Positions 1 through 8,224 of a stretch of DNA of 64,000 bases are shown here, one piece after another. The position numbers and the translations under genes were made by a program. Location of the stretch: contig NZ_CP059903.1 of NCBI RefSeq assembly GCF_014127485.1, forward strand, positions 2,480,001-2,544,000, in the 5' to 3' direction. Every line of letters starts with the position of its first letter. Position 1 is the first letter of the stretch. Source of the stretch: Nocardioides dongkuii (lineage in GTDB: Bacteria; Actinomycetota; Actinomycetes; Propionibacteriales; Nocardioidaceae). Below the pieces are notes generated by a model that was not told the origin of the DNA, made no database searches, and saw only the letters and a list, made by a program, of their open reading frames with translations.

Positions 1-134
1 ACGGTGATCTCACCGAGCACTCCACCGGTACGGGCATCGACGACGGCAGCCGAGTGGGTGTGCACGTGGGTGTCGACGCCGATGACGACGTCGACTACCT
101 CCCGCAGGTCGATCGAGTCAGTCAGACTGGTCAT
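1..134 (-). CDS. IS110-family transposase, N-terminal fragment (cut by window edge)
   Basis: The reverse strand opens with an ATG at 134 behind a good ribosome site (AGGAGA) and reads 44 residues before the window ends. The peptide contains VVIGVDTHVHTHSAAVVDA, which resembles the start of the IS110 DEDD transposase: a first-strand Asp (GVD) followed by a short His/Ser-rich segment. These enzymes move IS110/IS1111 elements without classical terminal inverted repeats. The rest of the gene lies to the left of the window, so completeness cannot be judged. The family call is fairly safe from the N-terminal motif; activity is unknown. Confidence 0.7.
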   Translation of the reverse strand, partial: MTSLTDSIDLREVVDVVIGVDTHVHTHSAAVVDARTGGVLGEIT

Positions 135-417
135 GCGTTCTCTCCTTGCCGGGACGGGGACGTGGTTCCGGTCCGGGACGGAGAATCGGCAGGACTGTGA
201 TGAGACACGTCGGGCGCCGCTAACGCCAGGCGGTCAAGCTCCTGATCAGGCCAGCTCCTCCGACCTGGGCCGGGGCCGACGACCACGAGCGGACAAGTCC
301 CGAGGAAGGCACCTCTAAGTCCCCAAGGACTCGCAGGGCCAGTCTCGACAGGGGTCACGCCCGCGGCCGTCGTACCCACAGCCCATCAGTGATCAGGGCT
401 GCAAGGAAAGACTCACA
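135..417. other. Intergenic region upstream of the IS110-type gene, no gene seen
   Basis: This stretch separates the transposase start from the first dispersed repeat. Short open frames occur on both strands, but none has a convincing ribosome site or protein-like composition. It may include the boundary of the insertion element. No inverted repeat marking an end was recognised, as expected for IS110 elements. Confidence 0.4.
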
Positions 418-662
418 GTCTCGACAACGCTCGACCACCGGTTGCCGGAGGTTGAGCAGCGAAGGCGCCCTGGCGCCTGAGCGGTGTCGAAACCCGGTGA
501 GCGAAGGCAGGGCCTCAATCCAGGACTCCGCGTTGGCTGCGGGGGTCTCGACAACGCTCGTCGCTGGCGCTCCTCGCTGCTCGACCACCGGTCGCCGGTC
601 GCCGGAGGTTGAGCAGCGAAGGCGCCCTGGCGCCTGAGCGTTGTCGAAACCCGGTGAGCCGA
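418..662. repeat. Dispersed repeat family A, two composite units
   Basis: Two units share the core TTGAGCAGCGAAGGCGC followed by GCGCCTGAGCG and GTCGAAACCCGGTGAGC. Each is preceded by an inverted partner (GTCTCGACAACGCTCG and GCTCGACCACCGG), so each composite can fold back on itself. The same elements recur at about 5.6-5.95, 29.8-30.3 and 37.6-37.75 kb, with a variant near 48.7 kb. Here they lie just beyond the 3' end of the nucleotidyltransferase gene. They resemble the REP-like intergenic repeats of many high-GC actinobacteria; any function is inferred. Confidence 0.85.
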
Positions 663-721
663 GCTGGGGCCTCGATCGAGGTGGTGGGGACGCTGCACGG
701 GGACGGCGTCCCTCACCGGGC

Positions 722-1462
722 TCAGTCAGAGGGACGCCATCGACGGGCCGCGGCGGTGGTACGACGTGCGTCGCACCAGGCAATCCAGGCGGTGCGCAGG
801 CGCGGGGACTTGGCGGGCGATCCGTCGCGTCGAGCACGGAGGTCGGAGCGCAACCACTCGGGGACCTCCGCCACCTCGATCGCCGCGGTCTTGGTGAGGA
901 GACTGCCTGTCGCCAGGGCGTGTCGCCCGCGCGCCATGGAGGTCAGACCGAGATCGGTGATGACCGGGTCGAGCCACCACCACGGGCGGCATACTGCCGC
1001 TGCCCAGTACCCGGTGAGCTCGGCCTGCGCGGCACGGCGCACGTCGTCGTCGCTCATGGGCGGCAGCACGGTCTGCGGCGGGCGTCCGAGGACGGCGAAC
1101 CCATGCCGGTCGAGCTCCGCCCTCACGATTCCCGAGAGGGCGCGGTCGACGAGTGCGCCGTGCGTCCAGGTTGGATGACGGGCGACGGGGTCGAAGAGGG
1201 AGGCAGCCACGACATAGATGCACCCGAGGGATGCCTCTGCGAACCTAGCGTCCAGATCGCGATGGACGGCGACGAGAGCCGACCGGCGCTCCCCGTCGAT
1301 CGGTCGGTCGACGAGAGCGACGAGGTCGAGATCGCTCACCCCGGGCCGGTGGTCACCGGTGGCTGCGGAACCGCCGACGAAGAGGTCGGTCACCCAGCCC
1401 AGGGAACGCAGGTGCCGGGCCAGGGCCTCGACCGCCGGCGGGGTGCTCACCTCGTCGATCAT
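722..1462 (-). CDS. Nucleotidyltransferase domain protein (aminoglycoside adenylyltransferase-like)
   Basis: A 246-residue cytoplasmic protein. Residues about 25-50 carry the polymerase-beta-type nucleotidyltransferase signature VGGSAATGDHRPGVSDLDL: a GG-S loop followed by a D-x-D metal-binding pair. The C-terminal half is helical and contains LLTKTAAIEVAEVPEW, reminiscent of the DUF4111 helical domain of ANT(3'')-type adenylyltransferases. Family members transfer AMP to a hydroxyl of an aminoglycoside, but many chromosomal actinobacterial homologues have unknown substrates. The start is the ATG followed by IDEV. The gene is monocistronic, with dispersed repeats just beyond its 3' end. Fold assignment is good; a resistance function is not shown. 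Confidence 0.75.
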   Translation of the reverse strand: MIDEVSTPPAVEALARHLRSLGWVTDLFVGGSAATGDHRPGVSDLDLVALVDRPIDGERRSALVAVHRDLDARFAEASLGCIYVVAASLFDPVARHPTWTHGALVDRALSGIVRAELDRHGFAVLGRPPQTVLPPMSDDDVRRAAQAELTGYWAAAVCRPWWWLDPVITDLGLTSMARGRHALATGSLLTKTAAIEVAEVPEWLRSDLRARRDGSPAKSPRLRTAWIAWCDARRTTAAARRWRPSD

Positions 1463-1613
1463 GCCCTCTGGACCTACCGGTCCGCGCGGTTCCACAGCCC
1501 CGAAGCGGGCTGTGGAGAGCTTCCGATCTTCGTGATCGAGTCGTGATCTATGGCCCCTGTGGAGTAGGCATCTGGGGAGCCAAAGTGTCGGTGGCGGCGG
1601 CTTGAATGGAGCC

Positions 1614-2867
1614 ATGTCAGCAGCCACCGTCGCAGGGGTCCACCCGGTCACCGGGCTGGTCGCGCGCACCGCTGACAACGTCGCCGCGATGCGCGATGCG
1701 TGGCTGTTCTCCATGGACGCCGCCGCAGCCGGCCAGGCGTTGGTGGAGCTGGACCGGCTCCAGTCCGAGATCACCGAGCTCCAGGCCCGAGTTGCGGTCC
1801 GCGCCCAACAAGCCGGCACCGCCGAGACCACCGGCGCGACGTCGTTGGCGAACTGGCTGGCGGTCACCACGCGGCAGTCCCGCACCACCACCCACCGGTT
1901 CATGCGGCTGGCCGAGTCCTTGGATCGCGACGTGTTCGAACCGGTCCGGGTCGCGTTGTCCGAGGGCCGGGTGAACCCCGACCAGGCGCTGGTGATCACC
2001 GACGCCGTCGACGCCCTCCCCGACGACATCGAGGCCGAGACCCGAGACCGTGCCGTTGAGGTGCTGCTGGCCGAGGCCGCGCACCACGACCCGGTCCCGC
2101 TCCGCCGGCTCGGGAAGCGACTCCTCGACGTCATCGCCCCCGAGATCGGCGAGGCCCACGAAGCGAAGGTGATCGAGGCCGAGGAGGAACGTGCCCGGGC
2201 ACACACCCGGTTGACGATGACCGACGACGGCCACGGCACCACCTACGGCCGGTTCCAGCTCCCCACCGCCCAAGCCCAGATGCTCAAGAAGGCCCTGCAC
2301 GCCATCGCCGCACCCAGAGCCCAGACCGCGGCCCACGGCACGCTGCCCGAGCGGCGGCCCGGCCCGGAGCGGCTCGGCCAGGCGTTCTGCGAGCTCATCG
2401 AACGCATCCCCGCCGGGGTGCTCCCCGAAGCCGGTGGCGTCAACGCCACCGCCGTGGTGCTGATGGGCCTCGAGACGTTCCGCGGCGGACACGGCGTCGC
2501 GCACCTCGACACCGGCGCCACCATCAGCGCCGGCCAAGCCCGCCGGCTCGCGTGTGAGGCCGGGATCATCCCCGCCGTCCTCGGCGGACCCAGCCAGGTC
2601 CTCGACCTCGGCCGGACCCGCCGGTTCCACACCAAGTCCCAACGCATCGCGCTCGCGATCAGGGACGGTGGGTGCACCGCCGAAGGCTGCGACTGGCCAC
2701 CCGGGATGTGCCATGCCCACCACGACCCGGCCTGGTGCCAAGGCGGAGTCACCGACATCGACCACGCCAGATTGTTGTGTCCGAAACACCATGCCCGCGC
2801 CCACGACCCGGCGTACACCAGCAGCCCACGTCCCGACGGCAAGATCACCTTCCACCGACGGACGTAG
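1614..2867 (+). CDS. HNH endonuclease with DUF222 domain
   Basis: A 417-residue protein. The N-terminal two-thirds matches the DUF222 region common in actinobacteria (alpha-helical, with LQSEITELQARVAVRAQQ near the start). The C-terminus has an HNH motif: GCTAEGCDWPP, then CHAHHDPAWCQGG, then LLCPKHHARAHD, giving paired Cys for structural zinc and the His residues of the beta-beta-alpha-metal fold. These genes are related to the 13E12-repeat family of mycobacteria and usually occur in several copies per genome. Their role is unsettled; a nuclease is predicted. The ATG at 1614 is preferred over an upstream TTG at 1602 because GGAG sits five bases before it. Confidence 0.9.
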   Translation: MSAATVAGVHPVTGLVARTADNVAAMRDAWLFSMDAAAAGQALVELDRLQSEITELQARVAVRAQQAGTAETTGATSLANWLAVTTRQSRTTTHRFMRLAESLDRDVFEPVRVALSEGRVNPDQALVITDAVDALPDDIEAETRDRAVEVLLAEAAHHDPVPLRRLGKRLLDVIAPEIGEAHEAKVIEAEEERARAHTRLTMTDDGHGTTYGRFQLPTAQAQMLKKALHAIAAPRAQTAAHGTLPERRPGPERLGQAFCELIERIPAGVLPEAGGVNATAVVLMGLETFRGGHGVAHLDTGATISAGQARRLACEAGIIPAVLGGPSQVLDLGRTRRFHTKSQRIALAIRDGGCTAEGCDWPPGMCHAHHDPAWCQGGVTDIDHARLLCPKHHARAHDPAYTSSPRPDGKITFHRRT

Positions 2868-2884
2868 GCCGGCGGGCGGGGCGG

Positions 2885-5131
2885 TCAGGCGGCCGGACCC
2901 TCCACGGCGTCGGCCGCCGGGTCGATGAAGAAGTTGTCGCGGAACAGGCCGGTGGGGTCGTAGCGCCGCTTGAGGTCGCGGAGCCGGGCGAGGTGCGCGG
3001 GCGGGAAGGCGCGCTCGAGCCACTGCTGTCCGGTGCCGGTCTCGAAGCTCAGGTAGCTGCCCGACAGGTGCGGGACCAGCCGCTCCCAGGCCTCGTCGAA
3101 CGCCGGGCCGGTGCCGAAGCCGGAGAGCGAGAACGCCGCACTGCGGCCGGCGTACGCCGTGGCGCCGCTCGGGACGTCGGCGACCGCGCCGCCGACCGCG
3201 CGGATCGAGAAGAAGTACGACGTGCCCGCGTCGAGCAGTTCGGCGACCTCGGCCGCCAGCCCGGGCGAGAGGTGGTCGGCCAGACCGGAGTGGCTGTGCG
3301 GCTCCCCGCGGCCCTGCTGCGGCTGGTCGCTGCTGAACAGGCTCATCACCTCGTCGTACGTCGCCAGCGCGATCTGCTGCTGCAGCAGCGGCGCGACATC
3401 GGCGATCGGCTGCAGGCGCTCGATGATCGTGTCGGGGTTGTCGGAGTCGACGACCAGCATCGCCTGCGCGACCCGCTGTCCGCCCCGCCGCGCGCCGAGG
3501 ACCACCTGACCGGTGACGCTGCGGTCCGCGGCCTCGATCTCCCGACCCCACCCCTCCAGGAAGGCCGCGGTGTCGCTGGCGTCGAAGGCGAGCTGGGCGA
3601 AGGCGATCGTGCCGACCCGGGCGGCCGTGAGCTCGAAGGAGGTGGCGATGCCGAAGTTCGCCCCGGCGCCGCGCACGCCCCAGAACAGGTCGGGTTCCTG
3701 GTCGGCGCTCGTGCGCACGACCCGGCCGTCGGCCAGCACCAGTTCGACCGCGGTCAGGTGGTCGATGGTCAGGCCGTGGCTGCGCGCGAACCAGCCGACC
3801 CCACCCGCGGTCGCGAGCCCGCCGACGCCCACGCCGCCGTAGTCGCCGCTGCTGATCGCGAGCCCGTACGGCGCGAGGGTGCGGGCCACGTCGGCCCACC
3901 GGGCGCCGGGGCCGAGCCGGACGCGGCCCGTGTCGGGGTCGAGCACCTCGACGGTGTCGAGCGCGCTGACGTCGATGACGAGCCCGCCGTGGTTGAGGGA
4001 GCGGCCGGAGATGCCGTGCCCGGCGCTGAGCACCCCGAGCGGCAGCTCGCGGTGCTCCCGGGCGACGGCGACCGCGGCCTGCACCTCGGCGACGGTCCGC
4101 GGCCGGAGCACGAGGCCGGGGGCGCCGCCACGCAGGTAGCCGGAGAGGTAGCGGGCGTACGCCGGGTCGCCCGGCTCGACCGCGCGCTCGGCCAGCTCGG
4201 GCGGCAGGTCGTCGTACCCGATGCCGGGACGCCGCTTCGCCAGGGCCGAGGCACGACGGACCCGTGAGCGCTCGCGCACCCCGGAGCTCGCGCGAGCCTC
4301 GCCGACCCGCTCGCGCACCTCGCCGAAGAGACCCGCGAAGCGGCGCAGCCCGCCCTCGTCGTCGCCCATCACGATGAAGGTGCTGACGCCGTCCTCGACG
4401 GCGAGGCGCACCAGCTCGTCGGCGGCCGTGTCGGGGGCGATGTTCAGCAGCCGCACGACCTCGGCGGGATCCCGGCCGGCCTCCCGGGCCGCCTCGTCGA
4501 TCACGCGCATGCCGCGCTCGAGGTCGCCGGGCTTCAGGTACGGCATCGAGGGCAGCCAACCGTCGGCCGCGCGCCCGATCAGCCGCAGCATCCGCGGCTT
4601 GAGCGCCCCGAGCCAGATCGGTACATCGTGCGCGGGCGCCGGGCCGCGCTTGGCGCCGTGGACCCGGTGGTGGGCGCCGTCGACGGCGAGGACCGACCGG
4701 TCGGAGGTGTCCCACACGCCGCGGATGACTGTGATCGCCTCGGCCAGCGCGTCCACCGCCTCGCCCGGGGTCAGACGGGTCCCGCCGTACGCCTCGATCG
4801 CGTCCCAGAACCCGCCGGCGCCCAGCCCCAGCGCGACCCGGCCGCCGGAGAGCAGGTCGAGGCTGGCCACCGACTTCGCCAGCACGGCGGGCGGGCGCAG
4901 CGGCAGGTTGAGCACGTTGCCGGCGAGCTGGATCCGCTCGGTGCGGGCGGCGGCGTACGACATCAGCGTCCAGGTGTCGAGGAAGGACGGCTGGTAGGGG
5001 TGGTCCTGGAACGTCGCGAGGTCGTAGCCGAGCTCCTCGCTGAGGACCGCGAGCTCGACCGGCCGCTGCGGCGAGCCGGCCGCCGGGGTGATGAAGGAGC
5101 CGAAGCGCAAGGGGTGACCGTAGTCGGGCAT
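2885..5131 (-). CDS. Fusion flavoprotein: LLM-class (luciferase-like) oxidoreductase + FAD-binding (berberine-bridge-like) oxidoreductase
   Basis: One uninterrupted 748-residue frame. Residues about 1-300 form a luciferase-like TIM barrel (RFGSFITP, LAVLSEELGYDLATFQDHPY, LGLGAGGFWDAI), the fold of FMN- or F420-dependent monooxygenases and reductases. After a basic linker (about 300-345), residues 350-748 form an FAD-binding PCMH/BBE oxidoreductase: LVLRPRTVAEVQAAV, then SAGHGISGRSLNHGG with the His expected to bind FAD covalently, and a BBE-like C-terminus (YDPTGLFRDNFFIDP). The second covalent Cys seen in berberine-bridge enzymes is not evident at GDYGGVGVGG. The gene is divergent from the HxlR regulator, with a palindrome between them. 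Substrate unknown. The absence of any stop or frameshift across the junction supports a true fusion. Confidence 0.85.
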   Translation of the reverse strand: MPDYGHPLRFGSFITPAAGSPQRPVELAVLSEELGYDLATFQDHPYQPSFLDTWTLMSYAAARTERIQLAGNVLNLPLRPPAVLAKSVASLDLLSGGRVALGLGAGGFWDAIEAYGGTRLTPGEAVDALAEAITVIRGVWDTSDRSVLAVDGAHHRVHGAKRGPAPAHDVPIWLGALKPRMLRLIGRAADGWLPSMPYLKPGDLERGMRVIDEAAREAGRDPAEVVRLLNIAPDTAADELVRLAVEDGVSTFIVMGDDEGGLRRFAGLFGEVRERVGEARASSGVRERSRVRRASALAKRRPGIGYDDLPPELAERAVEPGDPAYARYLSGYLRGGAPGLVLRPRTVAEVQAAVAVAREHRELPLGVLSAGHGISGRSLNHGGLVIDVSALDTVEVLDPDTGRVRLGPGARWADVARTLAPYGLAISSGDYGGVGVGGLATAGGVGWFARSHGLTIDHLTAVELVLADGRVVRTSADQEPDLFWGVRGAGANFGIATSFELTAARVGTIAFAQLAFDASDTAAFLEGWGREIEAADRSVTGQVVLGARRGGQRVAQAMLVVDSDNPDTIIERLQPIADVAPLLQQQIALATYDEVMSLFSSDQPQQGRGEPHSHSGLADHLSPGLAAEVAELLDAGTSYFFSIRAVGGAVADVPSGATAYAGRSAAFSLSGFGTGPAFDEAWERLVPHLSGSYLSFETGTGQQWLERAFPPAHLARLRDLKRRYDPTGLFRDNFFIDPAADAVEGPAA

Positions 5132-5171
5132 GCCCCCAGCATCCGTCGCGCGAACCCGTGGCGCAACCTCG

Positions 5172-5186
5172 GGTAACCGGGTTACC
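5172..5186. promoter_or_regulatory. Inverted repeat, likely HxlR operator
   Basis: GGTAACC and GGTTACC face each other across one base in the 63-bp gap between the divergent flavoprotein and HxlR genes. It lies 8 bp before the regulator's GTG. HxlR proteins commonly bind such sites between themselves and a divergent redox gene. Assignment is by position and symmetry. Confidence 0.6.
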
Positions 5187-5194
5187 ATAGGTAA

Positions 5195-5539
5195 GTGACC
5201 ACGAGCTCGACCCCCCGCCGCCAGGAGCTGATCGACGACGCCACCTGCCGGGAGGCCACGGCCGGCCTGGAGTTCGTCGGCCGGCGGTGGACCGGCGCGA
5301 TCATGCTCGCGCTCGGCCGCGGCGCGTCGCGGTTCGGGGAGATCGAGGCGGCCGTCGACGGCCTGTCCGCGCGCCTGCTCACCGCCCGGCTGCGCGAGCT
5401 GGAGGAGCACGACCTCGTCGAGCGCGAGGTGATCCCCACGACGCCGGTCTCGGTCCGCTACCGGCTCACGCCCCGCGGTCGCGACCTGCTGGCGGCGATG
5501 CAACCGCTGGTGGCCTACCACCTGCGCTGGGGCGACTGA
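5195..5539 (+). CDS. HxlR-family winged-helix transcriptional regulator
   Basis: A 114-residue one-domain MarR-like regulator. The HxlR fold is visible in RRWTGAIMLALGRGASRFGE (helices 1-2), LSARLLTARLRELEEHDL (recognition helix region) and VSVRYRLTPRGRDL (the beta wing). Family members dimerise and often sense reactive electrophiles or quinones, sometimes through a Cys near the N-terminus; one Cys is present (DATCRE). The GTG start lies directly after the GGTAACC palindrome, suggesting autoregulation and control of the divergent flavoprotein. A target outside this pair cannot be excluded. Confidence 0.9.
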   Translation: MTTSSTPRRQELIDDATCREATAGLEFVGRRWTGAIMLALGRGASRFGEIEAAVDGLSARLLTARLRELEEHDLVEREVIPTTPVSVRYRLTPRGRDLLAAMQPLVAYHLRWGD

Positions 5540-5575
5540 GGGACCAGCCGGCCAGCAGCAGCGGTCGCGCCCTGC

Positions 5576-5972
5576 CGGTGGTTGAGCAGCGAAGGCGCTC
5601 TGGCGCCTGAGCGATGTCGAAACCCGGCGAGCCAAGTCGGGGCCTTGGTTGAGGTGGATGTGTGGGCTGCGGGGGTCTCGACACCGGGACTTCGTCCCTG
5701 CTCGACCACCGGTTACCGGTGGTTGAGCAGCGAAGGCGCTCTGCGCCTGAGCGTTGTCGAAACCCGGTGAGCCAAGTCGGGGCCTTGATCGAGGTGGTAC
5801 GTCGGCTGCGGGGTCTCGACACCGGGACTTCGTCCCTGCTCGACCACCGGTGGCTGAGCGATGTCGAAACCCGGTGAGCTGACCTGGGGCCTGGGTTGAG
5901 GTTGTACGTCGGCTACGGGGGTCTCGACATCGCTCGTCGCTGGCGCTCCTCGCTGCTCGACCACCGGTGGGT
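5576..5972. repeat. Dispersed repeat family A, three units in alternating orientation
   Basis: Three copies of the TTGAGCAGCGAAGGCGC element alternate with inverted copies (GCTCGACCACCGG). They fill the gap between the convergent HxlR gene and the frameshifted gene at 5978. The stretch from 5540 to 5977 contains no gene-like frame apart from these repeats. The many complementary arms could form bidirectional transcription-stopping structures, which is inferred. Confidence 0.85.
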
Positions 5973-5977
5973 GGAGG

Positions 5978-6420
5978 TCAACCAGCCCCGACGCTCGGCG
6001 ACGGCACGGCGAGAAGCCGGGCGAACAGGTCAGCGAGAGCGAAGCCGTCCCCTGCTCCGGTCAGGTCCAGCCGGAGATCAGGAAGGTTCCATCCTTCGAC
6101 GCTGACTCGACACTGTCGCCGTTCGGCCTCGACGTAGACCCACCAGTCGATGCAGCGGACGTCGGCCCACTGCCCTCCGTAGGCCTCGACGACCCCGCTG
6201 TCCGGGTACTTCTCGGCGAACATGGAGGGGTCCGCCTCCCACAGGATCGACGAGACTCCCCGTCCGAGTCGTAGCCAATCTGCCTGGTGAAGCCGACGCC
6301 GGCAGCGTCGAAGACCGGGTCGCAACGGCGGCAGACCTCGTCTGCCCAGGCGCCGTCGAACACGCACTCGACGGCCGCAGCGGCGTCGCGCACGGTCACC
6401 CTCGGTGCGTCGTCGTCCAT
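5978..6420 (-). pseudogene. Hypothetical small protein gene with a one-base frameshift
   Basis: Two adjacent frames join into one plausible protein of about 147 residues. The first reads MDDDAPRVTVRDAAAAVECV through GFTRQIGYDSDG. The second resumes at SSILWEADPSMFAEKYPDSG and runs to the stop. The break falls at a run of four C on the + strand (6258-6261); one more base there restores the frame (DSDGGVSSILW). The protein is acidic and Trp-rich, with two Cys near CRRCDP, and belongs to no family I recognise. Either the gene is newly broken by slippage or the base is a sequencing error in a homopolymer. Confidence 0.6.
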
Positions 6421-6491
6421 CACCCCAGTATCCGCGAACCCGTTCGCGGTTTCCCGGTGAACGCACACGTGCACGGTGCGAGGATCACGCC

Positions 6492-7037
6492 GTGAACGCC
6501 GAGGGACCAGTCGAGTTGCCGGGAGCCACGCCACCGCTGCCGCTGTCGATCTGGGTGGTCGCCTGGGCGTCGGTGGTGGGCCAGGCGGAGCTGCTGCTCC
6601 GCCGAGGCCCCCAGGTCGGCGACGTGGGGTCGCTCTTCCTGTCCGTCGTCCTCGGCGCGCTCGTCCTGGGGTACGTGTCCGCCGGTGTCGTCCGGGCCCG
6701 CACCGTCCGGTTCGTGCTCGCCTGGGTCGTGCTGGTCCTGGCCGTCCTCGGTGAGCTCGTCGAGCTGGTCTCGGTCGACGACCTGGGTCAGGCCGCCCAC
6801 GCCGTGGTCGCGCTCTCGACCACGGCGGTGGCGCTCGCCGCGCTGGCGAGCTTCCGCCGGAGCGACTGGTACGCCTGGCAGCGCACCAGGCCATCGACCT
6901 ACGACGGCGCCCCGATCGGTCAGCTGGTCGCGATCGGCGTGCTTGTCGGGATGCTCGGCGGGATCATCGGTGCGGACGACGCCGGACGTCGCGGACGTGA
7001 CGGACTCGACGTACGCGTGAACGTCGCCGAGCGCTGA
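6492..7037 (+). CDS. Putative four-helix membrane protein of unknown function
   Basis: A 181-residue hydrophobic protein. Four likely membrane segments are visible: LSIWVVAWASVVGQAELLL, SLFLSVVLGALVLGYVSA, FVLAWVVLVLAVLGELVEL and AHAVVALSTTAVALAALA. A fifth weaker stretch follows (LVAIGVLVGMLGGIIG) before a charged tail. I recognise no family. It is divergent from the frameshifted gene, with 71 bp between starts. The GTG at 6492 is chosen because AGGA lies about nine bases upstream and the N-terminus is short and polar. Confidence 0.65.
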   Translation: MNAEGPVELPGATPPLPLSIWVVAWASVVGQAELLLRRGPQVGDVGSLFLSVVLGALVLGYVSAGVVRARTVRFVLAWVVLVLAVLGELVELVSVDDLGQAAHAVVALSTTAVALAALASFRRSDWYAWQRTRPSTYDGAPIGQLVAIGVLVGMLGGIIGADDAGRRGRDGLDVRVNVAER

Positions 7038-7050
7038 CCAATCGACCCCG

Positions 7051-8115
7051 TCAGGCGGCGCTGTCCGCGCGGTCGGGGTGGTCGGCGTGGTCGGCGTCGA
7101 CGTACCGCCCGTCCGGGGTGACCGGGTGGTCCTCGTTGATGGCGAGGACGGCGTCGCTGAGCTCGGGGTCGACGACGACGGGACGGCGGTCGAGGTGCAC
7201 GCCGGCGATCATGCAGCGCACCGATCCCCCGGCGAGCTCGATGGTGGGGATGTCGACCGAGACGATGGTGGCGGACTCCTCGATGACCGCGACCTGGTCG
7301 GGGCGGAGGCTGCGGTGGGCCCGGGCCGACATCGCCATCACGTAGCCGCGGCGGCCCTCCGGCGTACGACCGCAGAGCTCGACGGCGTTGCCGGCGAACT
7401 CCCGGACCTGCTCCTCGGTGAGCTCGACGACCTGGCGGCCGTTGACGCTGAGCCGCTCGCGGACCTGCTCGCGCCGGACCCTGTCCGGGATCATCTCGAG
7501 GGCGATCAGGGCGACGTCGGTGCCGACGCAGGCCAGCACGTTGGTGTGGTAGACGGGGACCCCGGCGCTGTCGACGGCGTCGAAGGCCATCGGCTCGTAG
7601 TTGAAGTCGGTGCAGAACCGCTCCAGGACGTGGGCGTCGCTGCGGTGGCTGCGCGCCATGTAGGCGACCCGCGAGACGTGGTCGAGGACCATCGCGCCGG
7701 TGCCCTCGAGGAAGATCCCGTCGGGCTCGAGGCCGGAGTAGTCGACGATCGTCTGGACGCGGTACTCCGACTTCAGCATCTCCAGGACGTCGGCGCGCCG
7801 CTCGTGGCGGCGGTTCGAGGCGTACATCGGGAAGACCGCGACGCTGCCCCCGGCGTGGGTCGAGATCCAGTTGTTCGGGAACACCGAGTCCGGCCGGGTG
7901 TGATCCTCGTCGTCGAAGACGTGGACCCGGACGCCGGCGTCCCGCAGGGTCGCGGCCAGCGCGTCCATCTCCGCGAGCGCCAGCGCCGAGACGGCGGCGT
8001 CGGAGCGCCCGTCCGGCACGTCGGCCTGGAAGGCGTTGTCCGCCGCAGTCGCGGGGTTGGGCAGGTAGTTCTGGGCGCGGACGAGGATGACGGCGGACGG
8101 GGCTTGAGCACTCAC
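7051..8115 (-). CDS. Arginine deiminase-related / CtlX-like guanidino-group hydrolase
   Basis: A 354-residue protein of the pentein (amidinotransferase) fold. Hallmarks are SVFPNNWISTH and FPMYASNRR near residue 80-100, FLEGTGAMVLD with the catalytic acidic residue, VYHTNVLACVG with the catalytic His, and SVRCMIAGVHL with the nucleophilic Cys near the C-terminus. This set matches the citrulline-utilisation hydrolase CtlX and related arginine deiminase-like proteins, which hydrolyse guanidino or ureido groups. The GTG start at 8115 gives MSAQAPSAVILVRAQNY. It diverges from the TetR gene, and a 19-bp palindrome lies between them. The exact substrate (citrulline, arginine or dimethylarginine) is inferred only at family level. 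Confidence 0.8.
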   Translation of the reverse strand: MSAQAPSAVILVRAQNYLPNPATAADNAFQADVPDGRSDAAVSALALAEMDALAATLRDAGVRVHVFDDEDHTRPDSVFPNNWISTHAGGSVAVFPMYASNRRHERRADVLEMLKSEYRVQTIVDYSGLEPDGIFLEGTGAMVLDHVSRVAYMARSHRSDAHVLERFCTDFNYEPMAFDAVDSAGVPVYHTNVLACVGTDVALIALEMIPDRVRREQVRERLSVNGRQVVELTEEQVREFAGNAVELCGRTPEGRRGYVMAMSARAHRSLRPDQVAVIEESATIVSVDIPTIELAGGSVRCMIAGVHLDRRPVVVDPELSDAVLAINEDHPVTPDGRYVDADHADHPDRADSAA

Positions 8116-8186
8116 GTGCGCACGCTAGACGACGACCCGGCCCAGCACCTGATCGCGCCCGGGCACCCGTCGGTCGCGTCACAGTC

Positions 8187-8205
8187 GTGCAACTCGGAGT
8201 TGCAC
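8187..8205. promoter_or_regulatory. Perfect inverted repeat, likely TetR operator
   Basis: Nine-base arms GTGCAACTC and GAGTTGCAC flank a single G. The site lies 20 bp upstream of the TetR start and 72 bp upstream of the divergent CtlX-like gene. Its size and position are typical of an autoregulatory TetR operator. Binding is inferred. Confidence 0.65.
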
Positions 8206-8224
8206 CCTCGCTAGCATCGGTCCC

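Noticed and set aside
1617-4715. Long reverse frame across the HNH gene and flavoprotein
   Set aside because: Composition is Arg/Gly/Pro-rich low complexity, and real genes with domain motifs occupy other frames.
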